A stretch of DNA of 64,000 bases from Campylobacter ornithocola (lineage in GTDB: Bacteria; Campylobacterota; Campylobacteria; Campylobacterales; Campylobacteraceae), in the NCBI RefSeq assembly GCF_013201605.1, contig NZ_CP053848.1, positions 1,364,001-1,428,000 of the forward strand, given 5' to 3'. Below are positions 18,397 to 26,453 of this stretch, in pieces (position 1 is the first letter of the stretch; every line of letters starts with the position of its first letter). The translations under genes and the position numbers were made by a program. Below the pieces are notes generated by a model that made no database searches, was not told where the DNA came from, and was given only the letters and a program-made list of their open reading frames with translations.

Positions 18397-19137
18397 ATGA
18401 TAGATTTATCCAACAAACAATATACTCCTAATGATTTTTTACTCCATAATTATTATGGAAGTCTTGATGTGTTTTATAATAATATATCGCAAAAAGATTC
18501 TCTAATTCAAAAAGATAAAAACAATTTTTTCTTTTATGATAATAAGCTTTTATTTTATTTTGTCAATGATATAAAAAAATACAACTTAAAACCATCTTTT
18601 GTAAAACTAATAGGCAATAACGAAAAATACTTTCTTAAACACGAAGAATTTTTAGCTCTAAATGATTTTAAACTCTATCAAACTTTCAAACAAATGACTC
18701 TTAAAAATGAAAATTTAAATTTTTTTAAATTTGAATTTATAAAAAAACCGGTTTTAGAAGACATTGAAGAGTGCTATAATTTCTTAAGTGATGTTTTTAA
18801 ACATGAATTTAATCTTTTTTATAAAAAGCAAAATTTTCAAAGATATATCAATAATATCTTAATATATAAAGAAAATAATAAAATACGCGGTATTTTATTT
18901 TATTCATCTCATCTAAACTATGCGTATTTAGATTATATTGCTACTCAAAAAAATCTAAGATATAAATATATATCTTATGCCTTACTTAATCATTTTTTTA
19001 TAGAAAACAAAGATAAAAAATTTTATAAATTATTTGTCAATATTGACAATTTCAAAGCAATAAATTTTTATAAGAGATCAAACTTCAATTTTACAAAATT
19101 AGAACTTAGGTTTTATAAAAATTATGATATAATTTAA
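18397..19137 (+). CDS. GNAT-type N-acyltransferase, copy 2
   Basis: A 246-residue paralogue of the protein at 11841, equal in length and similar throughout (for example KLLFYFVNDIKKYNLKPSF, and the C-terminal GNAT block with LDYIATQKNLRYKYISYALLNHFF and KAINFYKRSNF). It precedes a DltC-like carrier just as copy 1 precedes the copy-2 carrier, so GNAT plus DltC-like ACP behave as a duplicated unit. The likely role is N-acylation of a carrier-bound aminoacyl group or of a sugar amine. The ribosome-binding site is weak. Confidence 0.75.
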   Translation: MIDLSNKQYTPNDFLLHNYYGSLDVFYNNISQKDSLIQKDKNNFFFYDNKLLFYFVNDIKKYNLKPSFVKLIGNNEKYFLKHEEFLALNDFKLYQTFKQMTLKNENLNFFKFEFIKKPVLEDIEECYNFLSDVFKHEFNLFYKKQNFQRYINNILIYKENNKIRGILFYSSHLNYAYLDYIATQKNLRYKYISYALLNHFFIENKDKKFYKLFVNIDNFKAINFYKRSNFNFTKLELRFYKNYDII

Positions 19138-19162
19138 AAAAGATTAATTTATAGGAAATTTT

Positions 19163-19468
19163 TTGGAAAAAATACAAGAATTTTTTAAAAACATAGATAG
19201 AGATGATATTGATAAAACTTCTAAAAATTTAGTCTCAAAAGGACTTATTGATAGTATTGATATAATTTCTTTGGTAAGAGAAATAGAATCTTATTACAAA
19301 AAACCATTAAAAGCAAATTTTATAAATGAAGAAAATTTCGAAGATTTTGAAAGTATTCAAAAAATGATAACTCAATCATATGAAATAAATTCTTCTAAAG
19401 ATATGGGGGGGGGGATACAACTCCTCTCTTTAAATACAACAACACAATTTATTCAAATAAAGATTTAA
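19163..19468 (+). CDS. Acyl-carrier protein (DltC-like), copy 3, running without a stop into a poly-G tract
   Basis: The first 74 codons encode a DltC-like carrier (LIDSIDIISL, phosphopantetheine Ser31) that starts at a TTG with AGGA upstream. Unlike its paralogues it has no stop at residue 74. The frame continues through ATG plus nine G (tract 19405-19414, G10 in all) and ends at 19468 with an unrelated tail, 101 residues in total. With G11 the same frame enters the AAC(3)-family gene downstream and would give a 345-residue carrier-acyltransferase fusion ending at 20199. With G9 it stops a few codons after the tract. The carrier domain itself is unaffected by the tract. Confidence 0.8.
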   Translation: MEKIQEFFKNIDRDDIDKTSKNLVSKGLIDSIDIISLVREIESYYKKPLKANFINEENFEDFESIQKMITQSYEINSSKDMGGGIQLLSLNTTTQFIQIKI

Positions 19469-20199
19469 TCAATACACTAAAAAATCATAATATCAAAAAA
19501 GGCGATATTTTATATATCCATAGCGAAATATTTAATTTTGGAATTCCACTAATTGATTTAAATGCCTTACAATACAATATACTAAAATGTTTCTTTGATG
19601 TTATAGGTAAAGAAGGTACTTTAATAATGCCAACTTTTACCTATAGCTTTTGTGATAATGAGATATACGATAAAACAAAAACAAAGTCAAAAGTTGGGGT
19701 ATTGAATGAATTTTTTAGAACTCAAGAAGGTGTAAAACGTACAAATGACCCTATATTTTCTTTTGCCATAAAAGGAGCTAAAGAGGAGTTATTTCTAAAA
19801 GATACCACAAGTTGCTTTGGAGAAAATTCAGTTTTTGATGTATTAACACAAGAAGGTGGGAAAATAATACTATTTGGTAGCCATAAACTAGGCATAACCT
19901 ATATACATCATATAGAAGAAAAAGCGAGAGTATCTTATAGATTTTTTAAAAATTTTAAAGGCATACTTATCAACGAAGATGGCAAAAAAATCAATAAAAA
20001 TATAAATTATTTTTGCAGATCATATGAAAAAATTTCAATTACCTCCTCAGACTTAATTATTGACTTTTTAAAACAAAATAACAATATACAAATTTCATCT
20101 TTTGCAAATGCACAAATTGCTGTTATTGATATACAAAAATTTTTCAACACAGCCTTAAAAGCTCTACAGCAAGATGAAGGTATTTTTTTAATAAGGTAA
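19403..20199 (+). pseudogene. AAC(3)-family N-acyltransferase, copy 2, phase OFF (frameshifted at poly-G)
   Basis: The frame holding YNNTIYSNKDLIN, KKGDILYIHSEIFNFGIP and LIMPTFTYSF aligns along its whole length with the 260-residue copy at 9571. In this sequence it has no usable start: upstream of the first internal ATG (19627), the only entry is through the poly-G tract, which at G10 is in the wrong frame. One extra G would join it to ATG 19403 and to the carrier protein at 19163. I treat it as a reversibly silent gene, not a decayed one, because the rest of the frame is intact. From ATG 19627 a 190-residue remnant could be made, lacking the N-terminal fold. Confidence 0.8.
19405..19414 (+). 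repeat. Poly-G tract (G10) between carrier copy 3 and AAC(3)-family copy 2
   Basis: Ten G beginning with the G of ATG 19403. G11 or G8 opens the downstream acyltransferase frame; G10 does not. Confidence 0.88.
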
Positions 20200-20203
20200 T
20201 CCA

Positions 20204-21271
20204 ATGCAAGCTATTTTTAAAAACGCAAAACTTTTAGCATCTGTTATGGTTGTTGGTGAAAATAAAATAAACATCGATGATGAACTTAATACAAGATATG
20301 AAGGAAATTTAAAAAAACTTAAGCGTATTAAATCTTTAGTAGGACTTCAATACAGACACGAAGTAGACGAAAAAACCACTATAAGTGATTTGGCAGAATA
20401 TGGTGCAAAAATTCTATTTGAAGAATATGGACTTGATAAAAATACCATAGATGCTATTATAGTAGTAACTCAAACTCCAGATTTTTTCTTACCTGCAACG
20501 GCTTGTTATTTACACGGAAGACTTGATTTAAATCAAAATGCCTTAGCTTTTGATATCAACCAATCATGTGCTGGCTATGTGTATGGACTTTACGTTGCTT
20601 TTAGTATGATAGAAAATGGAGGTTGTAAAAATATACTACTAGTTAGTGGAGATACTAATAGTAAATTAAGCGATCCCAAAACCAGTAAAAACAAACCATT
20701 TATAGGGGGTGATGGAGTAAGTGTTAGTTTAATTACAAAAGATCCAAATAAAAATACTAGCTATTTTGAAATAGGTACAGATGGCAAAGGAGTAAAATAC
20801 CTTTTTACTCCTTATGGTGCATTTAAAAATCCAACTCAAGAAGAATTTAGTGAAGCAAATTTAAATATAGCACCAAAACAAAGCTATATGAATGGACTTG
20901 AAATTTTCAATTTTGCTACCCAAAAAGAACCTTTAGCTTTTAATTCTTTATTAAAATATGCAAAATGTTCTAAAGATGAGCTTGATTTTGTATTTTTTCA
21001 TCAAGCTAATAAAGATATAGTAGATTTTATAATTAAAAAACTAAATCTATTCAATGCTCCAAATGATACTATAAGTAAATATGGAAATTTAGATATGGCT
21101 TCAATTCCTGCAACGATTTGCGATCACTTAAACACTTATAAAAATCCCTTAAAAAAAGACTTAAAAGTGCTTTTAGGTGGTTTTGGTGCAGGACTTAGCT
21201 GGGCTAATGCGATCATTAATTTAGATAAAAATTTTTGGTGCAAACAAACTCAAATTTATAAAAAAGGATAA
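20204..21271 (+). CDS. KAS III (FabH)-like enzyme, copy C (Cj1303-like)
   Basis: A 355-residue KAS III-family protein with Cys122 (NQSCAGYVYG), His in VFFHQANKDI and Asn in KYGNLDMASIP, followed by LGGFGAGLSWAN. It is longer than canonical FabH (about 320-330) because of an insert around residues 190-230 and a short C-terminal extension. C. jejuni Cj1303 (called fabH2) is the likely counterpart. It is 4 bp from the preceding acyltransferase frame and 3 bp before an ACP, which is its likely carrier partner. No poly-G tract is present. Confidence 0.85.
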   Translation: MQAIFKNAKLLASVMVVGENKINIDDELNTRYEGNLKKLKRIKSLVGLQYRHEVDEKTTISDLAEYGAKILFEEYGLDKNTIDAIIVVTQTPDFFLPATACYLHGRLDLNQNALAFDINQSCAGYVYGLYVAFSMIENGGCKNILLVSGDTNSKLSDPKTSKNKPFIGGDGVSVSLITKDPNKNTSYFEIGTDGKGVKYLFTPYGAFKNPTQEEFSEANLNIAPKQSYMNGLEIFNFATQKEPLAFNSLLKYAKCSKDELDFVFFHQANKDIVDFIIKKLNLFNAPNDTISKYGNLDMASIPATICDHLNTYKNPLKKDLKVLLGGFGAGLSWANAIINLDKNFWCKQTQIYKKG

Positions 21272-21274
21272 AAA

Positions 21275-21508
21275 ATGACAAGAAAAGAATTTTTAAATAA
21301 GCTAGAAGATGCTTTACAGCTAGACTATGAATTAAGCGAAGATACGCTACTTGAAAATATAGAAGAATACGATAGTCTTGGTTTGTTATCTATAACTACT
21401 CTTTATAGTGTTCTCTTTGATATATATGTACAAGGAAAAACTTTATTAGAGTGTAAAAGCGTAGCAGATTTAATTGATTTAATTCCTATAGATAAATTAG
21501 AAGATTAA
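21275..21508 (+). CDS. Acyl-carrier protein (Cj1304-like)
   Basis: A 77-residue carrier with the motif YDSLGLLSI (phosphopantetheine Ser34). It differs from the other four ACPs of the island. It is placed between the KAS III-like enzyme copy C and the FabG-like reductase, with gaps of 3 and 2 bp, so the three form a tight synthase/carrier/reductase set capable of making a 3-hydroxyacyl or related short acyl group. It matches C. jejuni Cj1304 by context. Confidence 0.83.
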   Translation: MTRKEFLNKLEDALQLDYELSEDTLLENIEEYDSLGLLSITTLYSVLFDIYVQGKTLLECKSVADLIDLIPIDKLED

Positions 21509-21510
21509 TA

Positions 21511-22275
21511 ATGATTTTTAAAGAAAATTTATTTAAAAATAAGACTTTTTTAGTCACAGGTGCAAGTAGTGGTATAGGTGCAGATGTTGCTTTAATGCTT
21601 AATGAATTAGGTGCTAAAATAATTGCTGTAGCAAGAGATGAAAAAAAACTTTTAGAACAACAAAAAAAGGTTAAAAACAAAGATAATTTTTTGATTATCT
21701 CAAAAGATTTAAGTCTTTATCAAGAACTTGACAAGTGGGCATTAAAATTATCAAAAGATATAAATGGCTTTGATGGTGCAATTCTTAGTGCTGGCATAAG
21801 CTTACCTTTAGGTTTAAATGCTTTTGATTATATAGGTGTTGGGATCAAAACTTTCAATATTAACTATTTTGCAAATATGCAAATTTTAAAAGGTTTAGTA
21901 GATAAAAGATCTAAAATAAAAGATGAAGCAAGTTTTGTTTTGATAAGCTCTGCTGCTAGCAAAAAACCTGGAAAAGGTATGAGTTTGTACGGAGCAAGCA
22001 AAGCAGCAATTGATACAAGCATAAAATCTTTGGCATTAGAATTTGCTCCAAAATATAGGATTAACTCTATATTACCAGGATATGTATCTACTCCTATGGT
22101 GCAAAATAATAGTCAAAGAAGTGGGAGAGATCTTAATGCGATACAACAATTTTACCCTTTAGGTATAGGCAAAGTTGAAAACATCTCTCCTTTAATCTGC
22201 TTTCTTTTAAGTAAAGGATCCTCTTGGATAACAGGTCAAAATTTCGTAATTGATGGGGGGGGGGAATCTCTATAA
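21511..22275 (+). CDS. 3-oxoacyl-ACP reductase-like short-chain dehydrogenase
   Basis: A 254-residue SDR. The NADP-binding TGASSGIG motif is at about residues 18-25, the catalytic Ser in LISSAASKK, and Tyr-x3-Lys in LYGASKAA. The C-terminal QNFVIDGGG resembles FabG. It probably reduces a carrier-bound 3-oxoacyl group made by KAS III copy C on the ACP at 21275. The last codons are a G10 tract (22255-22264) giving DGGGESL and then a stop. In the other two frames the protein also ends within about seven codons, so slippage here hardly changes the protein. It is followed after 41 bp by pseF. Confidence 0.85.
   Translation: MIFKENLFKNKTFLVTGASSGIGADVALMLNELGAKIIAVARDEKKLLEQQKKVKNKDNFLIISKDLSLYQELDKWALKLSKDINGFDGAILSAGISLPLGLNAFDYIGVGIKTFNINYFANMQILKGLVDKRSKIKDEASFVLISSAASKKPGKGMSLYGASKAAIDTSIKSLALEFAPKYRINSILPGYVSTPMVQNNSQRSGRDLNAIQQFYPLGIGKVENISPLICFLLSKGSSWITGQNFVIDGGGESL
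22255..22264 (+). repeat. Poly-G tract (G10) at the last codons of the FabG-like gene
   Basis: Ten G. All three frames stop within 4-7 codons after the tract, changing only the C-terminal residues. Confidence 0.88.
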
Positions 22276-22316
22276 CTTTTTGATATAATTTCACAAAATT
22301 ATTTAAAAGAGTATTA

Positions 22317-23018
22317 ATGAAAAATCTTTGTATTATCCCTGCACGTGGTGGTTCTAAACGTATTCCTAGAAAAAATATCATTGATTTTCTAGGAAAACCT
22401 TTGATTGCTTATAGTATAGAAAATGCTTTAAATTCAGATGTTTTTAATGATGTGATCATCTCAAGTGATGATGATGAAATCATCGAAGTAGCTCTAAAAT
22501 ACGGAGCCAAAGCTCCTTTTGTGCGTAAAAAAGAACTAAGTGATGATTATACAAGTTCCACTGCTGTAATCCAAGATGCTATTATTGCCTTAGAACAACA
22601 GGGTAAGCACTATGAAAATATATGTTGTTTATATGCAACAGCTCCACTCATAGATGAGTTTATCTTGCAAAAAGCTTTTGAGCAATTTAGTCAAGAAGAG
22701 TGTAAATTTTTATTTTCAGCTTGCGAGTTTGAATACCCCATACAAAGAGGTTTTTATCTCGATACGCAAAATAAAGTTTATATGTTTGATGAATCAAACT
22801 ATAATAAACGCTCACAAGATCTAACTAAAGCTTATCATGATGGTGGAGCATTTTATTTTGGTAAAAAAGAAGCATGGTTGGAAGAAAATTTTATGTTTAA
22901 ATCACATTCTAAAGTCTTTTTACTGCCTAGAAATAAACTTTGTGATATTGATACCTTTGAGGACTTAGAATTTGCTAAAATGCTCTATCAATTTCACAAA
23001 GGCAATAAATGTTCATAA
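22317..23018 (+). CDS. pseF: CMP-pseudaminic acid cytidylyltransferase
   Basis: A 233-residue CMP-sugar synthetase that activates pseudaminic acid with CTP for transfer to flagellin. It begins with the family signature IIPARGGSKRIPRKN, followed by VIISSDDDEI and the late DIDTFEDLEFAK motif. The context with pseG and pseH points to PseF (C. jejuni Cj1311) rather than a sialic or legionaminic acid enzyme. It overlaps the next gene by 10 bp. Confidence 0.93.
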   Translation: MKNLCIIPARGGSKRIPRKNIIDFLGKPLIAYSIENALNSDVFNDVIISSDDDEIIEVALKYGAKAPFVRKKELSDDYTSSTAVIQDAIIALEQQGKHYENICCLYATAPLIDEFILQKAFEQFSQEECKFLFSACEFEYPIQRGFYLDTQNKVYMFDESNYNKRSQDLTKAYHDGGAFYFGKKEAWLEENFMFKSHSKVFLLPRNKLCDIDTFEDLEFAKMLYQFHKGNKCS

Positions 23019-23695
23019 ACAAACTTAAAGGTTTTAAATATCCTGATATGGAGCTTGTTAGATGGTTTTTTAAAAACAAGCTTAATACTTTAAAAAACGC
23101 AAAAGTTTTAGAATTTGCTTCACATAATGGCAATAATCTTTCTTTATTTGCAAACTATGGTTATGAGTGTATCGGGGTAGAACTTAGCAAACAAAACCAT
23201 GAAAATGCCATTTATAATTTTAAAGAAATTATGCATTATCAAAAAGCAAGTTTTTTTAATGAAAATATGCTTGATTTTGCTAAAAACCACCAAAATATAA
23301 ATGCAGATGTGTTTTTAATACCTAATGTAATTAATTACATCACTAAAGATGAATTTAAAACCTTATTACAAAACGCAAAACAAAACAACCTATATCAAGT
23401 AAGTGGGGGGGGGTATGCTCACTTTTTCTTAAGAGCAAGAAGCACCAAAGATCATCGTTATGGACTTGGAAAAAGATTAGAAAATGGTAGCTTTATTTTA
23501 AACTACGATGAATTTAGTGGTGAAAAAGATTGTCTTTGCACCGCTTACCAAGAATATGAACTTGTTGAAATTTTAAAAGAGTATTTAAATTTATATGATT
23601 TTGAAGTTATAACAAGTGAAAATATCAATATAAAAAATAAAGTTTATATCAAAGATAGCGATATTATAATTTATGGAAAAATTACTAAGGAGTGA
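23009..23695 (+). CDS. SAM-dependent methyltransferase-like protein, copy 1, phase-variable, ON
   Basis: A 228-residue class I methyltransferase-like protein. KVLEFASHNGNNLSLFANYGYECIGVE is a motif I region (E-F-A-x-x-x-G) with the acidic end of strand beta 2, and DVFLIPNVINY resembles motif IV. C. jejuni Cj1300 is a comparable protein. A G9 tract (23405-23413) encodes GGG at residues 133-135 and is in frame. The copy directly downstream lacks the tract and these residues. It may O-methylate an acyl group such as the dimethylglyceryl unit known on Campylobacter Pse; this is inference. Confidence 0.75.
   Translation: MFINKLKGFKYPDMELVRWFFKNKLNTLKNAKVLEFASHNGNNLSLFANYGYECIGVELSKQNHENAIYNFKEIMHYQKASFFNENMLDFAKNHQNINADVFLIPNVINYITKDEFKTLLQNAKQNNLYQVSGGGYAHFFLRARSTKDHRYGLGKRLENGSFILNYDEFSGEKDCLCTAYQEYELVEILKEYLNLYDFEVITSENINIKNKVYIKDSDIIIYGKITKE
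23405..23413 (+). repeat. Poly-G tract (G9) in methyltransferase copy 1
   Basis: Nine G following AGT, encoding SGGGY. The frame is intact (ON). Confidence 0.9.
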
Positions 23696-23697
23696 AA

Positions 23698-24372
23698 ATG
23701 TATTTAAGGGATTTAAAAGGTTTAAAATTTCCTGATTTAGCAGTAATTAAATTCTTTTTTAAACAAGGATTACACCAAAAAAACAGCCAAAAAGTTTTGG
23801 AATTTGCTTGTTCTAATGGTAATAATCTTTCTTTATTTGCAAACTATGATTATGAGTGTATTGGAGTAGATTTAAATCCAAAAAATATTGACAATGCAAA
23901 CTATAATTTCAAAGAAGTCATAAAATGTAAAAAATATGAATTTTTTCACGATAATATTTTAAACTTTCCTTTAAAAAATCCAAACATCAACGCAGATATT
24001 TTTATGATTCCTAATGTAGTAAATTATCTCTTACGAGAAGATTTTGTAAAATTATTAAAAATTTCTAAAGAAAATTCTATGTACAAGGAAAATGCTTTGT
24101 TTTTCCTAAGAACAAGAAGCATAAAAGATTATAGATACGGATACGGAGAAAAAATAGCTCACAATAGCTTTAAAATCATAGATGATGATACTACAGGAGA
24201 GCTTGGATGTATAAACACTCTATATCAAGAATATGAACTTGTTGAAATTTTAAAAGAATATTTGAATTTATATGATTTTAAAGTATTAACTTATGAAAAC
24301 ACCAATATTATGGGCGAAGATGAAAGATTAGTTAATGATAGTGATATTGTCATTTATGGAAAAATCAAATGA
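23698..24372 (+). CDS. SAM-dependent methyltransferase-like protein, copy 2
   Basis: A 224-residue tandem paralogue of the preceding gene (shared blocks LSLFANY, YECIGV, YQEYELVEILKEYLNLYDF). The ATG at 23698 follows AAGGAGTGAAA, so this start is preferred over the GTG at 23692. It has no poly-G tract and so would be expressed constitutively relative to copy 1. Two methyltransferases would suit a doubly methylated acyl group. The stop overlaps the start of a small upstream ORF (ATGA, 24369-24372). Confidence 0.75.
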   Translation: MYLRDLKGLKFPDLAVIKFFFKQGLHQKNSQKVLEFACSNGNNLSLFANYDYECIGVDLNPKNIDNANYNFKEVIKCKKYEFFHDNILNFPLKNPNINADIFMIPNVVNYLLREDFVKLLKISKENSMYKENALFFLRTRSIKDYRYGYGEKIAHNSFKIIDDDTTGELGCINTLYQEYELVEILKEYLNLYDFKVLTYENTNIMGEDERLVNDSDIVIYGKIK

Positions 24373-24434
24373 GTGCAATGATGAAAATTCAAAATAAAGC
24401 GGGGGGGGGTATATACATACCGCTCAAAGGATAA
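24369..24434 (+). CDS. Short poly-G-containing upstream ORF before the wbqC-like gene
   Basis: A 21-residue ORF, MSAMMKIQNKAGGGIYIPLKG, starts inside the stop of methyltransferase copy 2 (ATGA) and contains a G9 tract (24401-24409). At G9 it stops at TAA 24432-24434, 3 bases before the GTG of the wbqC-like gene. At G8 it would end at TAG just inside that gene, and at G10 it would run about 70 bases into it in another frame. It may act as a phase-variable translational-coupling leader. Alternatively it is a remnant of a lost gene. Translation is not proven. Confidence 0.5.
   Translation: MSAMMKIQNKAGGGIYIPLKG
24401..24409 (+). repeat. Poly-G tract (G9) in the upstream ORF of the wbqC-like gene
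   Basis: Nine G. The length decides where the small ORF terminates relative to the downstream GTG start. Confidence 0.85.
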
Positions 24435-24437
24435 CAG

Positions 24438-25157
24438 GTGCAAATAGCTATAATGCAACCTACTTTCAATCCTTGGATAGGCTATATATATATGATAAAA
24501 AGCGTTGATACTTTTGTTTTTTTAGATAATGTTCAATTTGAAAGAAGATCATGGCAAAATAGAAATAAAATTAAGCTACAAAATAAAACTTTTATGCTAG
24601 GATTAAATTTGCAAAAAACATCTCAAAAAACATTACTTCAAGATATTTTGTTTGAAAAAGATGATAAATGGAAAATAAAATTTCTAAAAACCGTTTATCA
24701 TGCTTATTCTAAAAGTATTAATTTTGATAAATACTATCATATTTTAAAAAATGCTTTATACAAGCATACTCACTTAGTGCATTTTAATATAGAGCTAATC
24801 AAAATTTATTGTCAGAATTTAAATATCCAAACACCTATTTTACAAGCTTCCAGTCTAAATATAACAAATGAAAAAAAAGAAAAACTTTTATTTGAAATTT
24901 GCAAAATACTAAAAGCGGATAAATATCTTTCTCCAGAAGGATCAAAAAACTATCTTGAAAAAGAAAAAGCACAAGAAATGTTTAAAAATGCTAATATACA
25001 AATTAAGTATTTTGATTTTATCCATCCAAGATACACTCAATTAGGAACTAATTTTATTCCTTATTTGGGAATTTTAGATTTTTTATTTAACGAAAAAAAT
25101 CCAGAAGAAAAATTCAAAGAAGTCATAAAAGAAAATGAAAGTCTTAATCAGAAGTGA
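24438..25157 (+). CDS. WbqC-family protein
   Basis: A 239-residue WbqC-like protein; the family is found in surface-polysaccharide and nonulosonic-acid clusters and its biochemical role is not settled. The opening [18 protein letters not shown] and the following [20 protein letters not shown] are typical. Residues [10 protein letters not shown] are also conserved in the family. The start is GTG 24438 with an AAAGGA site that overlaps the stop of the small upstream ORF, so initiation may depend on how that ORF terminates. The 3' end overlaps pseG by 23 bp. Confidence 0.8.
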   Translation: MQIAIMQPTFNPWIGYIYMIKSVDTFVFLDNVQFERRSWQNRNKIKLQNKTFMLGLNLQKTSQKTLLQDILFEKDDKWKIKFLKTVYHAYSKSINFDKYYHILKNALYKHTHLVHFNIELIKIYCQNLNIQTPILQASSLNITNEKKEKLLFEICKILKADKYLSPEGSKNYLEKEKAQEMFKNANIQIKYFDFIHPRYTQLGTNFIPYLGILDFLFNEKNPEEKFKEVIKENESLNQK

Positions 25158-25959
25158 TAGTTCAAGTCAAATAGGACATGGACATATAAAAAGAGATTTA
25201 ATATTAGCAAAACAATACGAGGATGTATCTTTTGCGTGTTTAGCTCTTAAAGGATCTTTAATAGATGAGATTCCTTATCCTGTTTATGAATTAACAAGTG
25301 CTAGCATATATGAACTCATCAATCTCATAAAAGAAGAAAATTTTGATCTTTTGATTATTGATCATTATGAAATCACAGCCAATGATGAAAAGCTCATAAA
25401 ACTTGAAACAGGAATTAAAATTTTAAGTTTTGATGATGAGATTAAAGAACATTTTTGTGATATCTTGCTAAATGTTAACGCTTATGCCAAAGAAAGCGAC
25501 TACGAAGGTTTGCTTCCAAAATACTGCGAATTAAGATGTGGTTTTTCTTATGCTCTAATACGCGATGAATTTTATCAGGAAAGTAAAATACAACGAGAAA
25601 AGATTTATGATTATTTCATTTGCATAGGTGGAAGTGATAATAAAAATCTTTCTTTTGACATAGCAAACAAACTTGATAAAAATAAAGCCATTATCATAGC
25701 AACAACAAAAGCAAATATTCATTTAAAATCGCTTCAAAAGCTAAGCCAAAAAAAATCTAACATCCAAGTTCATATAGATTATCCAAATTTGGCAAGATTG
25801 ATGAATGAAAGCAAAAAACTCATTATCAGTGCAAGTTCTTTAGTTAATGAAGCTTTAATTTTAAAAGCCGATTTTAAAGCAATAGCTTATGCTAAAAACC
25901 AAGAAAAACTTGCAACATGGCTTGCTAAAAAAGGCTATGAAGTGGAAAGTTTTATATGA
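25135..25959 (+). CDS. pseG: UDP-2,4-diacetamido-2,4,6-trideoxy-beta-L-altropyranose hydrolase
   Basis: A 274-residue GT-B-like nucleotide sugar hydrolase that removes UDP to release the free 6-deoxy-AltdiNAc for PseI. The N-terminal [16 protein letters not shown] holds the family His (G-H-G-H), and the C-terminal half carries CIGGSDNKN and the [10 protein letters not shown] donor-binding segment. It overlaps wbqC by 23 bp and pseH by 4 bp. It corresponds to C. jejuni Cj1312. Confidence 0.92.
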   Translation: MKVLIRSDSSSQIGHGHIKRDLILAKQYEDVSFACLALKGSLIDEIPYPVYELTSASIYELINLIKEENFDLLIIDHYEITANDEKLIKLETGIKILSFDDEIKEHFCDILLNVNAYAKESDYEGLLPKYCELRCGFSYALIRDEFYQESKIQREKIYDYFICIGGSDNKNLSFDIANKLDKNKAIIIATTKANIHLKSLQKLSQKKSNIQVHIDYPNLARLMNESKKLIISASSLVNEALILKADFKAIAYAKNQEKLATWLAKKGYEVESFI

Positions 25960-26453
25960 TAGTTTTAAAAGATTTTATTCATTTAACCCAAGAAGAAATC
26001 GAGCTTGTTTTAAAATGGCGTAATGATGAAAATATTGCTAAATTTATGAAAACACAAAATATCAGTTTAAAAGAACATTTACATTTCTTAACTAAGTTAA
26101 AATCTGATAAAACTAAAAAATACTTTCTAGTCTATGATGATAAAAATACTATCGGTGTAATTGATTTTATCAACATTACTCAAACTTCATGTGAATTTGG
26201 ACTTTATGGTATTAAAAAGGGTGTTGGGAAAATCTTAATGCAAGAAATTAAAAACTATGCTTTTAATGTTTTAAATATCCAAACCTTAAATGCCTGTGTT
26301 TTTAAAGAAAACACTAAAGCTTTAAATTTATATCTAAAATCTAATTTTAAAATTATAAAAGAAGATGATGAATTTTATTTTGTATCTTTATCATCTATGG
26401 GGGGGGTATATAGCCTAAATACACTTTATTACACACAAAGAGTTGCAGCATGA
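25956..26453 (+). CDS. pseH: UDP-4-amino-sugar N-acetyltransferase of the Pse pathway, with a variable C-terminus
   Basis: A 165-residue GNAT enzyme that acetylates the 4-amino group of the PseC product. The N-terminal half ([35 protein letters not shown]) matches PseH well. The second half (from about residue 70) is identical at the DNA level to the paralogue at 27794. A G8 tract (26399-26406) near the end, at residues 148-150, extends the protein with [18 protein letters not shown] to a stop that overlaps the next ATG (ATGA). G7 or G9 would stop about 35-40 bases earlier, without damaging the GNAT core but breaking the overlap. Confidence 0.88.
   Translation: MIVLKDFIHLTQEEIELVLKWRNDENIAKFMKTQNISLKEHLHFLTKLKSDKTKKYFLVYDDKNTIGVIDFINITQTSCEFGLYGIKKGVGKILMQEIKNYAFNVLNIQTLNACVFKENTKALNLYLKSNFKIIKEDDEFYFVSLSSMGGVYSLNTLYYTQRVAA
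26399..26406 (+). repeat. Poly-G tract (G8) near the 3' end of pseH
   Basis: Eight G. At G8 pseH ends in an ATGA overlap with the formyltransferase gene. At G9 (TAG at 26411-26413 in present numbering) or G7 it stops well upstream. Confidence 0.88.

Noticed and set aside
9571-20199. AAC(3)-family genes as aminoglycoside resistance determinants
   Set aside because: They sit in a Pse biosynthesis island, are phase-variable and have C. jejuni counterparts (Cj1296/Cj1297) in the same locus. A sugar or carrier-bound amine is the more likely acceptor.
19163-20199. True pseudogene status of AAC(3)-family copy 2
   Set aside because: The only lesion is at a G10 tract that can revert by one-base slippage. 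The rest of the frame is intact, so phase OFF is a better description.
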